From Bacteroidales bacterium (GTDB taxonomy: Bacteria > Bacteroidota > Bacteroidia > Bacteroidales > JAADJA01): a stretch of 40,390 bases of DNA. Below, one piece after another: positions 25,380 through 34,990 of the stretch. The notes under the pieces are model-generated. The model was not told where the DNA came from. It saw nothing but the letters and a program-made list of their open reading frames with translations, and searched no databases. Both the position numbers and the translations under genes were made by a program. Numbering within the stretch: the stretch's first letter is position 1; each line of letters opens with the position of its first letter. The DNA lies in contig JAGQVE010000037.1 in the NCBI GenBank assembly GCA_020438105.1, forward strand, positions 1 to 40,390. The letters run 5' to 3'.

Positions 25380-28300
25380 ATGAATAAAATTACAATCCTG
25401 TTAAAAGCTGTTGCTATTCTGCTTCTGCTTAATTCACAAGTTTTTTCACAAGAGATTGAGCCAGCTGATGACTCCGGGGATGTTTGGTCATCATCCACAT
25501 TTTCAGGTTTAACATTTCGAAGTATCGGGCCTGCTTTTATGTCGGGTCGAATTGCCGATATTTCCATTGATCCGGAGGATGAAAACACCTGGTATGTTGC
25601 TGTTGGTTCAGGCGGAGTATGGAAAACAGAAAATTCAGGTGTTACCTGGGAGGCTGTTTTTGAAAATGAAAAGTCCTATTCGATAGGATGTGTTACAATT
25701 GACCCTAACAACCCAAATACGATTTGGGTGGGCACCGGTGAAAATGTAGGGGGCCGGCACGTAGGTTACGGAGATGGTATCTATCGAAGCAAAGATGGGG
25801 GCAAAAGCTGGGAAAATATGGGACTAAAAGAATCGCAGCATATTTCGCGCATCATTGTTCATCCGGGTAATCCCGATATAGTTTGGGTAGCTGTTCAGGG
25901 GCCACTGTGGAATAAAGGTGGTGAAAGGGGCTTGTACAAAACGACAACGGGAGGTAAAAACTGGTTTAAGGTCCTTGGAGATAATGATTGGACCGGCGTT
26001 ACGGAGGTAGTTATGGATCCGCGCAATCCTGATTGCTTGTACGCGGCTACCTGGCAGCGTCATCGCAATGTGGCGGCTTATATGGGTGGTGGCCCGGGTA
26101 CGGCCATTTATAAATCAATTGACGGTGGTAACTCCTGGGAGAAACTAAAAGGAGGACTTCCAGCCGGAAACATGGGTAAGATTGGATTGGCAATTTCGCC
26201 ACAAAAACCGGATGTGCTGTATGCAGCCATAGAGTTGGATCGTCGTTCTGGCGCCGTTTACAGGTCAGACGACAGGGGTGCCAGTTGGGAAAAAATGTCG
26301 GATGCAGTATCTGGTGCAACCGGGCCTCATTATTATCAGGAGCTTTATGCGTCGCCCCATCAGTTCGACAGGATTTACCTGATGGATGTAAGAATTCAGG
26401 TTTCAAATGACGGAGGAAAAACCTTTACCCGGCTTTCCGAACGCAACAAACATTCAGATAACCACACCATCGCTTTCCGCAAAAATGATCCTGACTATTT
26501 ACTTATCGGGACTGATGGCGGCATTTATGAGAGTTTTGACCTGGCCGAAAACTGGCGCTTTGTTGGTAATCTGCCTGTTACCCAATTTTATAAACTGGCC
26601 ATTGACGATGCCAAACCGTTTTATAATATTTATGGAGGAACCCAGGATAACAGCACTCAGGGTGGGCCTTCGAGAACCGACGACAGGAAAGGGATTACTA
26701 ATTCCGATTGGTATATTGTGCTTGGAGGAGACGGGCATCAGCCAGCCACCGAGCCGGGAAATCCAAATATTGTTTATGCCCAGTCGCAGGAAGGCGAATT
26801 ACACAGAGTGGACATTATTACAGGAGAGGCCGTTTACATAAAACCCCAGCCGGCCGTGGGTGAGCCCTATGAACGGAATAACTGGGATTCACCAATTTTA
26901 GTGAGCCCACATTCACCCTCACGGCTGTATTTTGCTTCGCAACGGGTGTGGCGGTCGGATGACAGGGGTGACAGCTGGAAAGCAATTAGCGGAGACTTGA
27001 CAAAGAATCAGGAGCGGCTCGAATTACCCATTATGGATCAAACCTGGAGCTGGGATGCACAGTGGGATTTTGAAGCCATGTCGAATTATAATACCATTAC
27101 CTCACTGGCCGAATCACCAAAGCAGGAAGGACTCATTTATGCCGGAACAGATGATGGTTTGATCCAGGTAACGGAAGATGGCGGTGATAACTGGCGCAAG
27201 ATTGCTGTTTCAAGTTTGCCCGGTTGTCCGGAAACGGCTTTTGTGAATGATATCAAAGCCGACCTGTTTGATCCGGGTAAGGTTTATATCGTTTTGGATA
27301 ATCATAAATTTGGTGATCTTGAACCTTACATTTATAAGAGTTCAGACAAGGGAATAACCTGGGTTTCCATAAAATCGAATCTTCCTGCAAAAACCTTGTT
27401 GTGGAGAGTTGTTCAGGATTATATTGATTCCGATTTGTTTTTCCTGGGAACCGAATTTGGTATCTATTTTACGGTAGATGGGGGTAAAAAGTGGATTCAG
27501 ATGAAGTCAGGTTTACCAACAATTCCATTCCGCGATCTGGGCATTCAAAAAAGGGAAAACGATTTGGTAGGAGCCTCCTTTGGTCGTAGTTTCTATGTTT
27601 TGGATGATTACAGCGCACTGCGCGAAATCGATCAGGAATTACTCGACGGCGATGCTCATTTGTTTGCACCCCGTGATGCATACTGGTATTCGGAACGTTA
27701 TAGGGCAGGCTGGTCGAGAGGTGCTGATTATTTTTCTGCTCCAAATCCTGAATTTGGTGTAACCTTCACCTATTACCTCAAGGAGTCCCTGGAAACCAAA
27801 CAAGCAAAAAGGAAAGCTGAGGAAGCTAAACTTTTAAAAGAGAAGAAACCGCTGAAATTTCCCGGTTGGGAAGCATTGGAAACTGAAAGAACGGAAATGG
27901 CACCCGAGGTTTTAATTTTGATAAAAGATGCTGAAGGCAACCTCATCAGGGAAGTGCAGGCATCCGCAAGTAAGGGATTACAGAGAACCACCTGGGATTT
28001 GAGGTATGCCTCGGTGAATGCCATTAAGCTTAGTTCACCTGATAGCAATCCCCGCGGATTTATGGTTACACCCGGAAATTATTTTGCTACCCTCGTCAAA
28101 CGGGTGGATGGAAAAACAGAAATCATTGCTGACCCGGTGCCCTTTAAAGTAGTACCATTGTATGAAAATCCAGCCCTGCAGCGGGCGCCATTTGCTGAAA
28201 TTGAGGACTACAGGCAGCAGGTTGAAAAACTGACTCATGCATTTACCGCGGCCGATATCGCTCTGGATAATGCCTTAAACAGGATCAAAGCCATGGATAA

Positions 28301-28655
28301 TGCCCTTTCGAGAACGCAGAATCCCCCGGCACAAATTGACTCCATGATTTACCTGCTTAAAGTAGATTTAGACAAATTGGAATTGAATTTTAACGGTAGT
28401 AAAAGCAAACGTGAAATCGGAGAAAAGATCAATCCAACCATTCAGCATTGGTTGAGGGTTGCAATGGGTGGACTTTCCGGAACGTACGGTGCAACTCCTA
28501 TGCAACGTCAAAACCTGGAGTATGCCAAAACGGAGTTTGAAAAATTCAGTTCGGAGCTTGAAACAATTCGAAGCGAAAAAATTCCGGTAATTGAGAAAAT
28601 GTTAATACAAGCAGGCGCTCCCTGGATTGAAGGGCAGCCCTTACCGGAAGACTAA
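25380..28655 (+). CDS. Large BNR/sortilin-type beta-propeller protein (annotated in relatives as glycosyl hydrolase)
   Basis: This 1091-residue protein has a signal peptide ending near residue 23 (LLLNSQVFSQ). Residues about 40-780 hold two propeller blocks with Asp-box repeats (S/T-x-D-G-G-x-x-W), such as TENSGVTWEAV, SKDGGKSWENM, SIDGGNSWEKL, SDDRGASWEKM, TEDGGDNWRKI, SSDKGITWVSI and TVDGGKKWIQM. These resemble VPS10/sortilin and exo-xyloglucanase-type folds. The conserved opening FRSIGPAFMSGRIADISIDP is typical of a large Bacteroidota family often labelled glycosyl hydrolase, but no catalytic residues can be asserted here. A Lys/Glu-rich linker (about 805-835) leads to a FlgD/FN3-like beta domain (LILIKDAEGNLIREVQA ... 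TTWDLRY) and a helical C-terminus (about 950-1085). No T9SS tail is seen. Confidence 0.85.
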   Translation: MNKITILLKAVAILLLLNSQVFSQEIEPADDSGDVWSSSTFSGLTFRSIGPAFMSGRIADISIDPEDENTWYVAVGSGGVWKTENSGVTWEAVFENEKSYSIGCVTIDPNNPNTIWVGTGENVGGRHVGYGDGIYRSKDGGKSWENMGLKESQHISRIIVHPGNPDIVWVAVQGPLWNKGGERGLYKTTTGGKNWFKVLGDNDWTGVTEVVMDPRNPDCLYAATWQRHRNVAAYMGGGPGTAIYKSIDGGNSWEKLKGGLPAGNMGKIGLAISPQKPDVLYAAIELDRRSGAVYRSDDRGASWEKMSDAVSGATGPHYYQELYASPHQFDRIYLMDVRIQVSNDGGKTFTRLSERNKHSDNHTIAFRKNDPDYLLIGTDGGIYESFDLAENWRFVGNLPVTQFYKLAIDDAKPFYNIYGGTQDNSTQGGPSRTDDRKGITNSDWYIVLGGDGHQPATEPGNPNIVYAQSQEGELHRVDIITGEAVYIKPQPAVGEPYERNNWDSPILVSPHSPSRLYFASQRVWRSDDRGDSWKAISGDLTKNQERLELPIMDQTWSWDAQWDFEAMSNYNTITSLAESPKQEGLIYAGTDDGLIQVTEDGGDNWRKIAVSSLPGCPETAFVNDIKADLFDPGKVYIVLDNHKFGDLEPYIYKSSDKGITWVSIKSNLPAKTLLWRVVQDYIDSDLFFLGTEFGIYFTVDGGKKWIQMKSGLPTIPFRDLGIQKRENDLVGASFGRSFYVLDDYSALREIDQELLDGDAHLFAPRDAYWYSERYRAGWSRGADYFSAPNPEFGVTFTYYLKESLETKQAKRKAEEAKLLKEKKPLKFPGWEALETERTEMAPEVLILIKDAEGNLIREVQASASKGLQRTTWDLRYASVNAIKLSSPDSNPRGFMVTPGNYFATLVKRVDGKTEIIADPVPFKVVPLYENPALQRAPFAEIEDYRQQVEKLTHAFTAADIALDNALNRIKAMDNALSRTQNPPAQIDSMIYLLKVDLDKLELNFNGSKSKREIGEKINPTIQHWLRVAMGGLSGTYGATPMQRQNLEYAKTEFEKFSSELETIRSEKIPVIEKMLIQAGAPWIEGQPLPED

Positions 28656-28805
28656 GATTTGCATTTTTCTAATTTGCACGTCATCAGTTAGGATGTTCAT
28701 TTTAATTGGGTTAACTTTGCCCGAGCAATTGGATATGATTTTATTGGAATGGGTTGTTGGGTCTTTTAAGTGCCTTCCTCAATGTTTTTTCATGGGTCAT
28801 TTCTG

Positions 28806-28837
28806 TTGAATACAATCCGTAAACGTTTTAAACTTTG
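28806..28837 (+). promoter_or_regulatory. Promoter of the FKBP isomerase gene
   Basis: TTG (28806-28808) is followed after 21 bases by AAACTTTG (28830-28837), seven of eight positions of a TTG / TAnnTTTG promoter, 31 bases before the start codon. Another exact -7 match, TAACTTTG, lies at 28712-28719 but lacks a -33 partner. Confidence 0.45.
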
Positions 28838-28868
28838 CGGGAATAATTAATTATTAAAAGAAATTATC

Positions 28869-29297
28869 ATGACACAAGTAAAAAAAGGAAACACCATCAA
28901 AGTTCATTACACTGGAAAACTTGAAGACGGATCTGTATTTGATTCTTCCGAAGGTCGCGACCCACTTGAGTTTGAAGTAGGGGCAGGAATGATGATCAAA
29001 GGATTTGATGATGGAGTTGTAGGGATGAACCTCGAGGAGCAAAAAACAATTAATATAAAAGCCGAAGAAGCTTATGGCGATGTGCGTAAGGATTTGATCA
29101 TTGATGTTCCTAAAGCACAATTGCCGGCAGAAATAAACCCGGAAGTGGGAATGGAGCTTGTGTCGCAACAGCCCAACGGACAACAACTGATCGTGACGGT
29201 GACAGCGGTTAAAGACGATGCCATTACCATTGATGCCAATCATAAACTGGCGGGTAAAGATCTGATCTTCGATGTGAAGGTGGTAGAGATCGTTTAA
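28869..29297 (+). CDS. SlyD-like FKBP-type peptidyl-prolyl cis-trans isomerase
   Basis: This 142-residue cytosolic protein catalyses prolyl isomerisation and probably acts as a chaperone. The FKBP core (KVHYTGKLEDGSVFDSSEGR, then FEVGAGMMIKGFDDGVVGM) is split by an insert-in-flap domain (about residues 66-120) of the SlyD type, and the signature DANHKLAGKDLIFDV replaces DHNHPLAGKxLxFxV of E. coli SlyD. The chain ends straight after VKVVEIV, so the His/Cys-rich metal-binding tail of E. coli SlyD is absent, as in many other members. The gene has its own promoter-like pair and ends at a terminator, so it appears monocistronic. Confidence 0.93.
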   Translation: MTQVKKGNTIKVHYTGKLEDGSVFDSSEGRDPLEFEVGAGMMIKGFDDGVVGMNLEEQKTINIKAEEAYGDVRKDLIIDVPKAQLPAEINPEVGMELVSQQPNGQQLIVTVTAVKDDAITIDANHKLAGKDLIFDVKVVEIV

Positions 29298-29314
29298 GAA
29301 ATTTTAAAGCGTTT

Positions 29315-29348
29315 AAAGCCAATACTTCGCGCGGTATTGGCTTTTTTT
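29315..29348. terminator. Intrinsic terminator between the FKBP gene and uvrB
   Basis: AAAGCCAATAC (29315-29325) pairs perfectly with GTATTGGCTTT (29334-29344) around an 8-nt GC-rich loop and runs into seven T residues. It lies 18 bases after the FKBP stop codon and faces the converging end of uvrB, so it may act for both. Confidence 0.88.
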
Positions 29349-29377
29349 AATCCTGGGATTTTAGTTGATATTTGATA

Positions 29378-31399
29378 TTATTTCTTCTCTCCAAACTTTT
29401 CCCGAAGCGCAAAAATTTCATCCCTGAAGCGGGCTGCTTCAATAAAGTCGAGTTCCTTTACGGCTGCTTTCATTTGTCGTTCCAGCTTGGATATCGCCTT
29501 TTCAATTTGCTCTTTGTTCATATACTGAACCAGCGGGTCTGCCGCGATATCGATGCCTTCTTTTTCAATATAGGCCTTAGGCTCACCTTTGGAATCAGCC
29601 ACAGCCGTTTGACCAATAATAGAGGTCATCGACTTGGTGATCTGAGTTGGAATGATTCCATGCTCTTCATTGTATTTCAATTGCTTTTCACGTCGGCGTT
29701 CGGTCTCATCCATGGTCTTCTGCATGGAATCGGTGATGCTGTCGGCATAAAAGATTACCCGAGCATTCAGGTTTCTCGCAGCGCGACCTGCTGTTTGCGT
29801 CAGGGATTTTTCCGACCGGAGGAATCCTTCCTTATCCGCATCCAAAATCGCCACTAACGAAACCTCCGGCAAATCAAGACCCTCACGCAACAAGTTTACA
29901 CCCACCAGTACATCAAAATCACCCAGGCGAAGTCCGCGCATGATCTCCACCCGGTCGAGGGTATCCACCTCGGAGTGAATATACCGGCATTTAATGTCGA
30001 GGTTAAGCATGTATTTGGTTAGTTCTTCGGCCATTCGTTTGGTGAGGGTGGTAACAAGCACCCTTTCGCTTTTATTGATCCGCTGATCTATTTCATCCAG
30101 CAGATCATCAATCTGGTTCATACTTGGCCTTACTTCAATTAGCGGATCGAGCAAGCCTGTAGGCCGGATCAGTTGTTCAACAACAACCCCTTCCGATCTT
30201 TGTAACTCATATTCCGAAGGTGTTGCACTCACATAGATCACCTGGTTTTGCAGCGCTTCAAACTCAGGAAATTTTAAAGGCCGGTTATCCATCGCTGAAG
30301 GAAGGCGGAAACCGTATTCAACTAAATTTTGCTTGCGCGAACGGTCACCGCCGTACATGGCCCTGATCTGTGGCACTGTTACGTGACTTTCGTCAATCAC
30401 CATGAGGTAATCATCCGGGAAATAATCGATCAAACAGAATGGACGTGTTCCGGGAGGACGACCATCAAAATATCTTGAATAATTCTCTATTCCGGAACAA
30501 TACCCCAACTCACGCATCATTTCTACATCATAAGTAACCCTGTCGGAGAGTCTCTTAGCTTCCAGGTGTTTGCCAATTTCTTTAAAATAATCCACCTGCT
30601 TGAACATGTCCTGCTGGATTTCATGAACAGCACTTTTCATCTTTTCGTGCGAGGTAACAAAAATATTGGCCGGATAAATATTAAGATTGTCGAGTTTTTC
30701 TACAATGTGTCCATTGATCGGATCAAATGTCTCGATCGATTCAATTTCGTCTCCCCAAAAAATAACCCGGTAAGCAATGTCAGCATAAGCAGGGAAAATA
30801 TCCACTGTATCGCCCTTCACCCTGAAATTACCCCTGGTAAATTCTATTTCATTGCGTGAGTACAAACCGGCCACCAACGATTGCAAAAACTTATTACGGC
30901 TGACCACTTCACCGATTTTGATGCGGATAACATTATTGGTGAAATCATCTGGGTTTCCAATGCCGTAAATACATGACACCGAAGAAACCACAATCACATC
31001 ACGCCGGCCCGAAAGCAGGGCAGAGGTTGCACTCAATCGCAGTTTCTCAATCTCATCATTGATCGAAAGGTCTTTTTCAATGTAGGTGTTGGTGGTTGGC
31101 AGGTAAGCTTCGGGCTGGTAATAATCATAATACGAAACAAAATACTCTACCCGGTTATCCGGGAAAAACTGCTTGAACTCACCATAAAGCTGGGCCGCCA
31201 GTGTTTTGTTATGACTCAAGACCAGAGTAGGGCGGTTCACCTGCTGAATAACATTGGCAACCGTAAATGTTTTACCCGATCCTGTAACGCCTAATAGCAC
31301 CTGGAAATCGTCCCCACGGTTCAGCCCGTCCACCAGTTGGCGGATTGCTTCCGGCTGATCTCCGGTAGGTTTAAATTCGGCGGTAAGTTTAAAATTCAA
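29378..31399 (-). CDS. uvrB: Excinuclease ABC subunit UvrB
   Basis: This 673-residue cytosolic protein is the damage-verifying helicase-like subunit of nucleotide excision repair, working with UvrA and UvrC. The Walker A motif GVTGSGKT is at residues 37-44, followed by family-specific HNKTLAAQLYGEFKQFFP and the damage-probing hairpin region VSYYDYYQPEAYLP. Further motifs are SSVSCIYGIGNP, the DESH box (VIDESHVTVPQI), motif V/VI stretches GVNLLREGLDLPEVSLV and QTAGRAARN, and a C-terminal UVR domain (about residues 635-670) for UvrC contact. Length and motifs are all normal. It lies downstream of yidC on the same strand, separated by a repeat element. Confidence 0.98.
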   Translation of the reverse strand: MNFKLTAEFKPTGDQPEAIRQLVDGLNRGDDFQVLLGVTGSGKTFTVANVIQQVNRPTLVLSHNKTLAAQLYGEFKQFFPDNRVEYFVSYYDYYQPEAYLPTTNTYIEKDLSINDEIEKLRLSATSALLSGRRDVIVVSSVSCIYGIGNPDDFTNNVIRIKIGEVVSRNKFLQSLVAGLYSRNEIEFTRGNFRVKGDTVDIFPAYADIAYRVIFWGDEIESIETFDPINGHIVEKLDNLNIYPANIFVTSHEKMKSAVHEIQQDMFKQVDYFKEIGKHLEAKRLSDRVTYDVEMMRELGYCSGIENYSRYFDGRPPGTRPFCLIDYFPDDYLMVIDESHVTVPQIRAMYGGDRSRKQNLVEYGFRLPSAMDNRPLKFPEFEALQNQVIYVSATPSEYELQRSEGVVVEQLIRPTGLLDPLIEVRPSMNQIDDLLDEIDQRINKSERVLVTTLTKRMAEELTKYMLNLDIKCRYIHSEVDTLDRVEIMRGLRLGDFDVLVGVNLLREGLDLPEVSLVAILDADKEGFLRSEKSLTQTAGRAARNLNARVIFYADSITDSMQKTMDETERRREKQLKYNEEHGIIPTQITKSMTSIIGQTAVADSKGEPKAYIEKEGIDIAADPLVQYMNKEQIEKAISKLERQMKAAVKELDFIEAARFRDEIFALREKFGEKK

Positions 31400-31414
31400 A
31401 GCTTAGTGTTCGAT

Positions 31415-31512
31415 GTTTGAAGTTCGATATTTGAAGTTTGAAGTGTGAAGCCTGCCTGCCAGCAGACAGGTTTGAAGTTTGAGCAACGAACCCCGAACTT
31501 CGAACTTCAAAC
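31415..31512. repeat. Nested inverted-repeat element between yidC and uvrB
   Basis: GTTTGAAGTTCGA (31415-31427) and TCGAACTTCAAAC (31500-31512) form a perfect 13-bp inverted repeat. Inside are further TTGAAGTTTGAAG-type direct repeats and a central near-palindrome, CCTGCCTG (31451-31458) with CAGACAGG (31463-31470), one mismatch. A degenerate copy of the central core is at 38907-38929. No coding potential is evident. Similar TTTGAAGTT-type spacers are, from memory, common in Bacteroidota genomes. Confidence 0.75.
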
Positions 31513-31516
31513 TGAT

Positions 31517-33442
31517 TTATTTTTTCGAAGGATTATATCCACGTTGTTTGGCGGCATCTTCCAGCCTTTTTTGCCAGTTCGATTTTTTCTTCGGTTTCTT
31601 TTTATTGATCTCGATTTGCTTGCGTATCTTTTTCTCATCAATGGTCCTGCGAATTAGGAACATTTGCCCAAAGGTGATGATATTTGCCAGGAAATAATAA
31701 TAACTCAAACCCGAGGCGTAATTGTTAAAAATCCCGAGGAACATTACTGGCATGAGATACATCATGGTTTTCATCCCAGGCAATTGTTGCTGGCCTGAGC
31801 CCATCATATCCTGGTTCATTTTGGTGTAAATGAGGGTTGAAATGGTCATCAGAAGTGTAAATAAACTCACATGATTGCCATAAAACGGGATGTTGAAAGG
31901 CAGATCCAAAATGGAATCATAACTTGATAAATCGTGCGCCCAAAGGAAACTTTGCTGCCTTAATTCAATGGCCGACGGAAAAAACCGGAACATTGCAATA
32001 AGGATCGGAAACTGCAACAGCATTGGTATACAGCCTGCCATTGGGTTTACACCTGCTTGTTTATACAGGTTCATGGTGGCTTGCTGCTTTTTCATTGCAT
32101 CCTCTTTTTTAGGATACTTTTTACTGATCTCCTCAATTTCCGGCTTCAGAACCCGCATTTTAGCGGATGAACTATATGATTTGTATGCAATTGGGAACAG
32201 TACAATTTTCAACAGGATGGTGAGGACCAGAATGATAATTCCGTAATTCCAGCCAAATCCTTCCAGGAAGTTAAAAACCGGAAGTACAGCATATCTGTTT
32301 ATCCAGGCCATCAGGAAGAAGCTCCATCCCAGGGGGATTTGTCTTTCCAGATCGAGATCGTATTTTTTCAGGATCTTAAACTTGTTAGGGCCAAAATAAA
32401 ACTCCATGGGGATGTTCACTTCAGGAGCCACGTTAAAAGGCAAGCCGATGGTTGTTTCCATGGACCGTAAATAGTGTGGATGTTGATTTTCCAGCGTAAA
32501 TGTCTTGATTTTTGCACTTTGGAAGAAATCTTTTGAAATAAGTGTTGAGCTGAAAAACCGCTGTTTGAATGAAACCCATTTAATCCGGTTCACGAGGTCC
32601 TCTTCATCATCCTTAGCTTCAGAAAGGAAATCAACATCGTCCTGGTAGAATTTATAATAAATAGTTGGTCCGTTAAACCTGTCCACACTTTTCTCCAATT
32701 GAAGCATTTCCGTGCCCCAATTTAAATCTAAGTAATTCATGCCTCTTTCAAGGTAAGGATCCATGCCAACAAAATTAATGTCGTAGTCGAGCATGTAATC
32801 GTTCCCCTTCATGGTGTACAAAAACTCTATGTAGCTGTTTTGGTTGTAGGTCGAATCCGAAGCATCCGTATACAGGCGCATAGAGAAACTCCGTGTATTG
32901 TCGCCATCCACATAAAATCCCGTTTCATCAGCTAATGGTTGGAAATACAAGTTATCGGTATTGATAGATTTTCCCTGAACGAACAAGTTAAGTCCGAAAT
33001 GTGTTTGCTCAGGATCAAAAGGTATCAGGGGTAACGAATCATAGGTTTCGTAATCTTTAAGGTCAACCTTGTAAACTTTACCGCCCCTTGCAGAAATCGT
33101 GATTTTCATCAATTCGTTCTCAAGGGTAAATAGATTATTCTCGCCCTGACCCGAATTTGCAAAAACACCCAATAATTCACGATTTACATTATTGGTTTGG
33201 GATACCATCCCGCCATTTACTGTTGCTTGAGATTGCTGAATGGAATCCCTGCTTTTTTCTATGGCAATTTGTTTTGTCCTTTCGAGTGCTGCTAAGGAGT
33301 CCTGGAAGTTATTAGCTTTTGCAATGCTATCCTGCTTTCTGGCCTTTGCTTCTATCTCCTCCGACGAAGGAGTCATCCAAACACTGTATCCAACAAGAAT
33401 CGCGAATATGAGGATCAGGCCGTAAATTGTATTTCTATCCAT
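31517..33442 (-). CDS. yidC: Membrane protein insertase YidC
   Basis: This 641-residue inner-membrane insertase helps proteins enter the membrane, alone or with SecYEG. The N-terminal helix (IYGLILIFAILVGYSVWM, about residues 5-22) is followed by a charged coiled segment (30-75) and a large periplasmic beta domain (about 95-345, starting LFTLENELMKITISARGGKVY). From about residue 370 the conserved insertase core has five helices, including WNYGIIILVLTILLKIVLFPIAYKSYSSSAKMR with the conserved Arg, PMAGCIPMLLQFPILIAMFRFF and LPGMKTMMYLMPVMFLGIFNNYASGLSYYYFLAN. The lysine-rich tail fits ribosome contact. The length is usual for Bacteroidota. An exact -7 box lies at 33478-33485. Confidence 0.97.
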   Translation of the reverse strand: MDRNTIYGLILIFAILVGYSVWMTPSSEEIEAKARKQDSIAKANNFQDSLAALERTKQIAIEKSRDSIQQSQATVNGGMVSQTNNVNRELLGVFANSGQGENNLFTLENELMKITISARGGKVYKVDLKDYETYDSLPLIPFDPEQTHFGLNLFVQGKSINTDNLYFQPLADETGFYVDGDNTRSFSMRLYTDASDSTYNQNSYIEFLYTMKGNDYMLDYDINFVGMDPYLERGMNYLDLNWGTEMLQLEKSVDRFNGPTIYYKFYQDDVDFLSEAKDDEEDLVNRIKWVSFKQRFFSSTLISKDFFQSAKIKTFTLENQHPHYLRSMETTIGLPFNVAPEVNIPMEFYFGPNKFKILKKYDLDLERQIPLGWSFFLMAWINRYAVLPVFNFLEGFGWNYGIIILVLTILLKIVLFPIAYKSYSSSAKMRVLKPEIEEISKKYPKKEDAMKKQQATMNLYKQAGVNPMAGCIPMLLQFPILIAMFRFFPSAIELRQQSFLWAHDLSSYDSILDLPFNIPFYGNHVSLFTLLMTISTLIYTKMNQDMMGSGQQQLPGMKTMMYLMPVMFLGIFNNYASGLSYYYFLANIITFGQMFLIRRTIDEKKIRKQIEINKKKPKKKSNWQKRLEDAAKQRGYNPSKK

Positions 33443-33477
33443 GAATGATCAATTTCTTTGCTTTCTGAAATGAGGGG

Positions 33478-33485
33478 CAAAGATA
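33478..33485 (-). promoter_or_regulatory. -7 box upstream of yidC
   Basis: The minus strand reads TATCTTTG, an exact TAnnTTTG match, 35 bases before the yidC start codon. The -33 region is not clear. The rest of the 291-bp gap up to 33734 is AT-rich with no gene seen. Confidence 0.45.
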
Positions 33486-33733
33486 GTTATTTGATTGTTT
33501 AAAATTAAAGAACAGCAAAGCCATATTTCAGGTTGAAGCATAAACTTGCTGCACTTTGTTAGCTGTCTGGTTTTTTGCCCGTGAAAAATCGTTCCATTAA
33601 TTAATTTTTTTTTAATTCCAGATAATTTACCTGTATTAAGAGCTAGATCTGTCATTGATTCAGTTTTCATTTTGAAAGCTTGCAGCCCTTATGTCATTAA
33701 GTCATAAAATTCAAAAATCACCTTAGAAGGGCG

Positions 33734-34990
33734 ATGTCATATTATATTGAATCGTTTACTTTTGCCGATGTGGAAAACTATAAATCCAAAATATTTGTCG
33801 CCCTGCCAGCTCTGGATGAGTTTGAAAACCTTCAGGAATTCCTGACCTGCTATAAAGCGCAGACCTGGCCAAATAAAAAGCTTGTAGTTTGTGTAAACCA
33901 GCCGGATGACTGGTGGGAGAACGCTGATAAACGACGGGTTTGTGATAACAACCAAATGAGCCTTGAGTATCTCAAATCGCAGGTTGATATTGATATCGAG
34001 GTGATCGACAGAAGTTCAAAAGGGCTGGGCTGGACCGGTAAAAAATACGGTGTGGGCTGGGCCCGCAAAGTGGCCATGGATCGGGTATCGCAAATGGCCA
34101 ATGACGATGATATATTGATCAGCCTGGATGCGGATACAACTTTTAATCCGACTTATTTCGCATCTGTTTTTCAAAACTTAAAAAGCAATCCAAAAGCGGT
34201 TGCACTCTCGGTTCCATATTATCACCAACTCACAAGCGAGGTGGACAAGGATCGTGCGATTCTGCATTATGAGATTTACATGCGTTATTATGCGATAAAT
34301 CTTTGGCGGATTAAAAACCCATATGCTTTTACGGCTGTGGGATCGGCCATTGCGCTGCCTGTAAAAGCTTATCGGGCAATTGGTGGGATAACGCCGCATA
34401 AGTCGGGAGAAGATTTTTATTTTGTACAAAAACTGCGCAAATATGGCGAGGTGCTAACTTTCAATCCTGAAAAAGTATATCCCGAAGCACGTTACTCCGA
34501 CCGGGTTGGTTTTGGCACCGGTCCTGCCATGATCAAAGGCAGTAAGGGCAATTGGGAGAGCTATCCGGTGTATCCATTCAGATTGTTTGATGAAATTAAG
34601 GCAACAACCGATTTGTTTCCGGATTTATATGATCGGGAATTGCCTACTCCAATGGACGAATTTAACCTTGAGAAATTTGGAGAACCAAATATATGGCCGG
34701 CGCTGCGTGAAAACTTTAAGCGTCGCGATCAGTTTGTAAAAGCGTGCTTTCATAAGATTGATGCCTTGCGGATACTACAATATCTAAAATGGCGAAATCA
34801 GCAGTCGAAACAGGTGGATGAAGACAATCTCCACGAATTTATGGAAAGGTATTATCCTCAAAAATGGCGATCTTTGAACATTGACCCAACGTATTTTTCC
34901 CTTGAGACGAGTAAAATTACCCTGCTGGATAAAGTGCGTAATTTACTGCTTGAAATCGAACAAAACTATCAAATAGAACATGCCGGATAA
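33734..34990 (+). CDS. Family 2-like glycosyltransferase
   Basis: This 418-residue cytosolic protein has a GT-A fold opening (KIFVALPALDEFENLQEFLTCYKAQTWPNKKLVVCVN) followed by the metal-binding DxD-type motif in ILISLDADTTFNPTYF (about residues 135-150). Later come GSAIALPVKAYRAIGGITPHKSGEDFYFVQKL, where the ED pair matches the catalytic-base region of GT2 enzymes, and a long C-terminal region without membrane helices. The lack of transmembrane segments sets it apart from processive synthases. The sugar donor and acceptor cannot be told. Its stop overlaps the miaA start by 11 bases, implying cotranscription, although no functional link between glycan synthesis and tRNA modification is obvious. 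Confidence 0.82.
   Translation: MSYYIESFTFADVENYKSKIFVALPALDEFENLQEFLTCYKAQTWPNKKLVVCVNQPDDWWENADKRRVCDNNQMSLEYLKSQVDIDIEVIDRSSKGLGWTGKKYGVGWARKVAMDRVSQMANDDDILISLDADTTFNPTYFASVFQNLKSNPKAVALSVPYYHQLTSEVDKDRAILHYEIYMRYYAINLWRIKNPYAFTAVGSAIALPVKAYRAIGGITPHKSGEDFYFVQKLRKYGEVLTFNPEKVYPEARYSDRVGFGTGPAMIKGSKGNWESYPVYPFRLFDEIKATTDLFPDLYDRELPTPMDEFNLEKFGEPNIWPALRENFKRRDQFVKACFHKIDALRILQYLKWRNQQSKQVDEDNLHEFMERYYPQKWRSLNIDPTYFSLETSKITLLDKVRNLLLEIEQNYQIEHAG

Noticed and set aside
28627..28868. Small ORFs between the propeller gene and the FKBP gene, and a stray TAACTTTG box
   Set aside because: The ORFs are short, overlap the preceding gene or lack a plausible start, and encode no recognisable protein; the box has no -33 partner.
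33449..33670. 73-codon reverse-strand open frame upstream of yidC
   Set aside because: It overlaps the yidC promoter area, has a Lys/Cys-rich composition without motif, and is best seen as chance AT-rich sequence.
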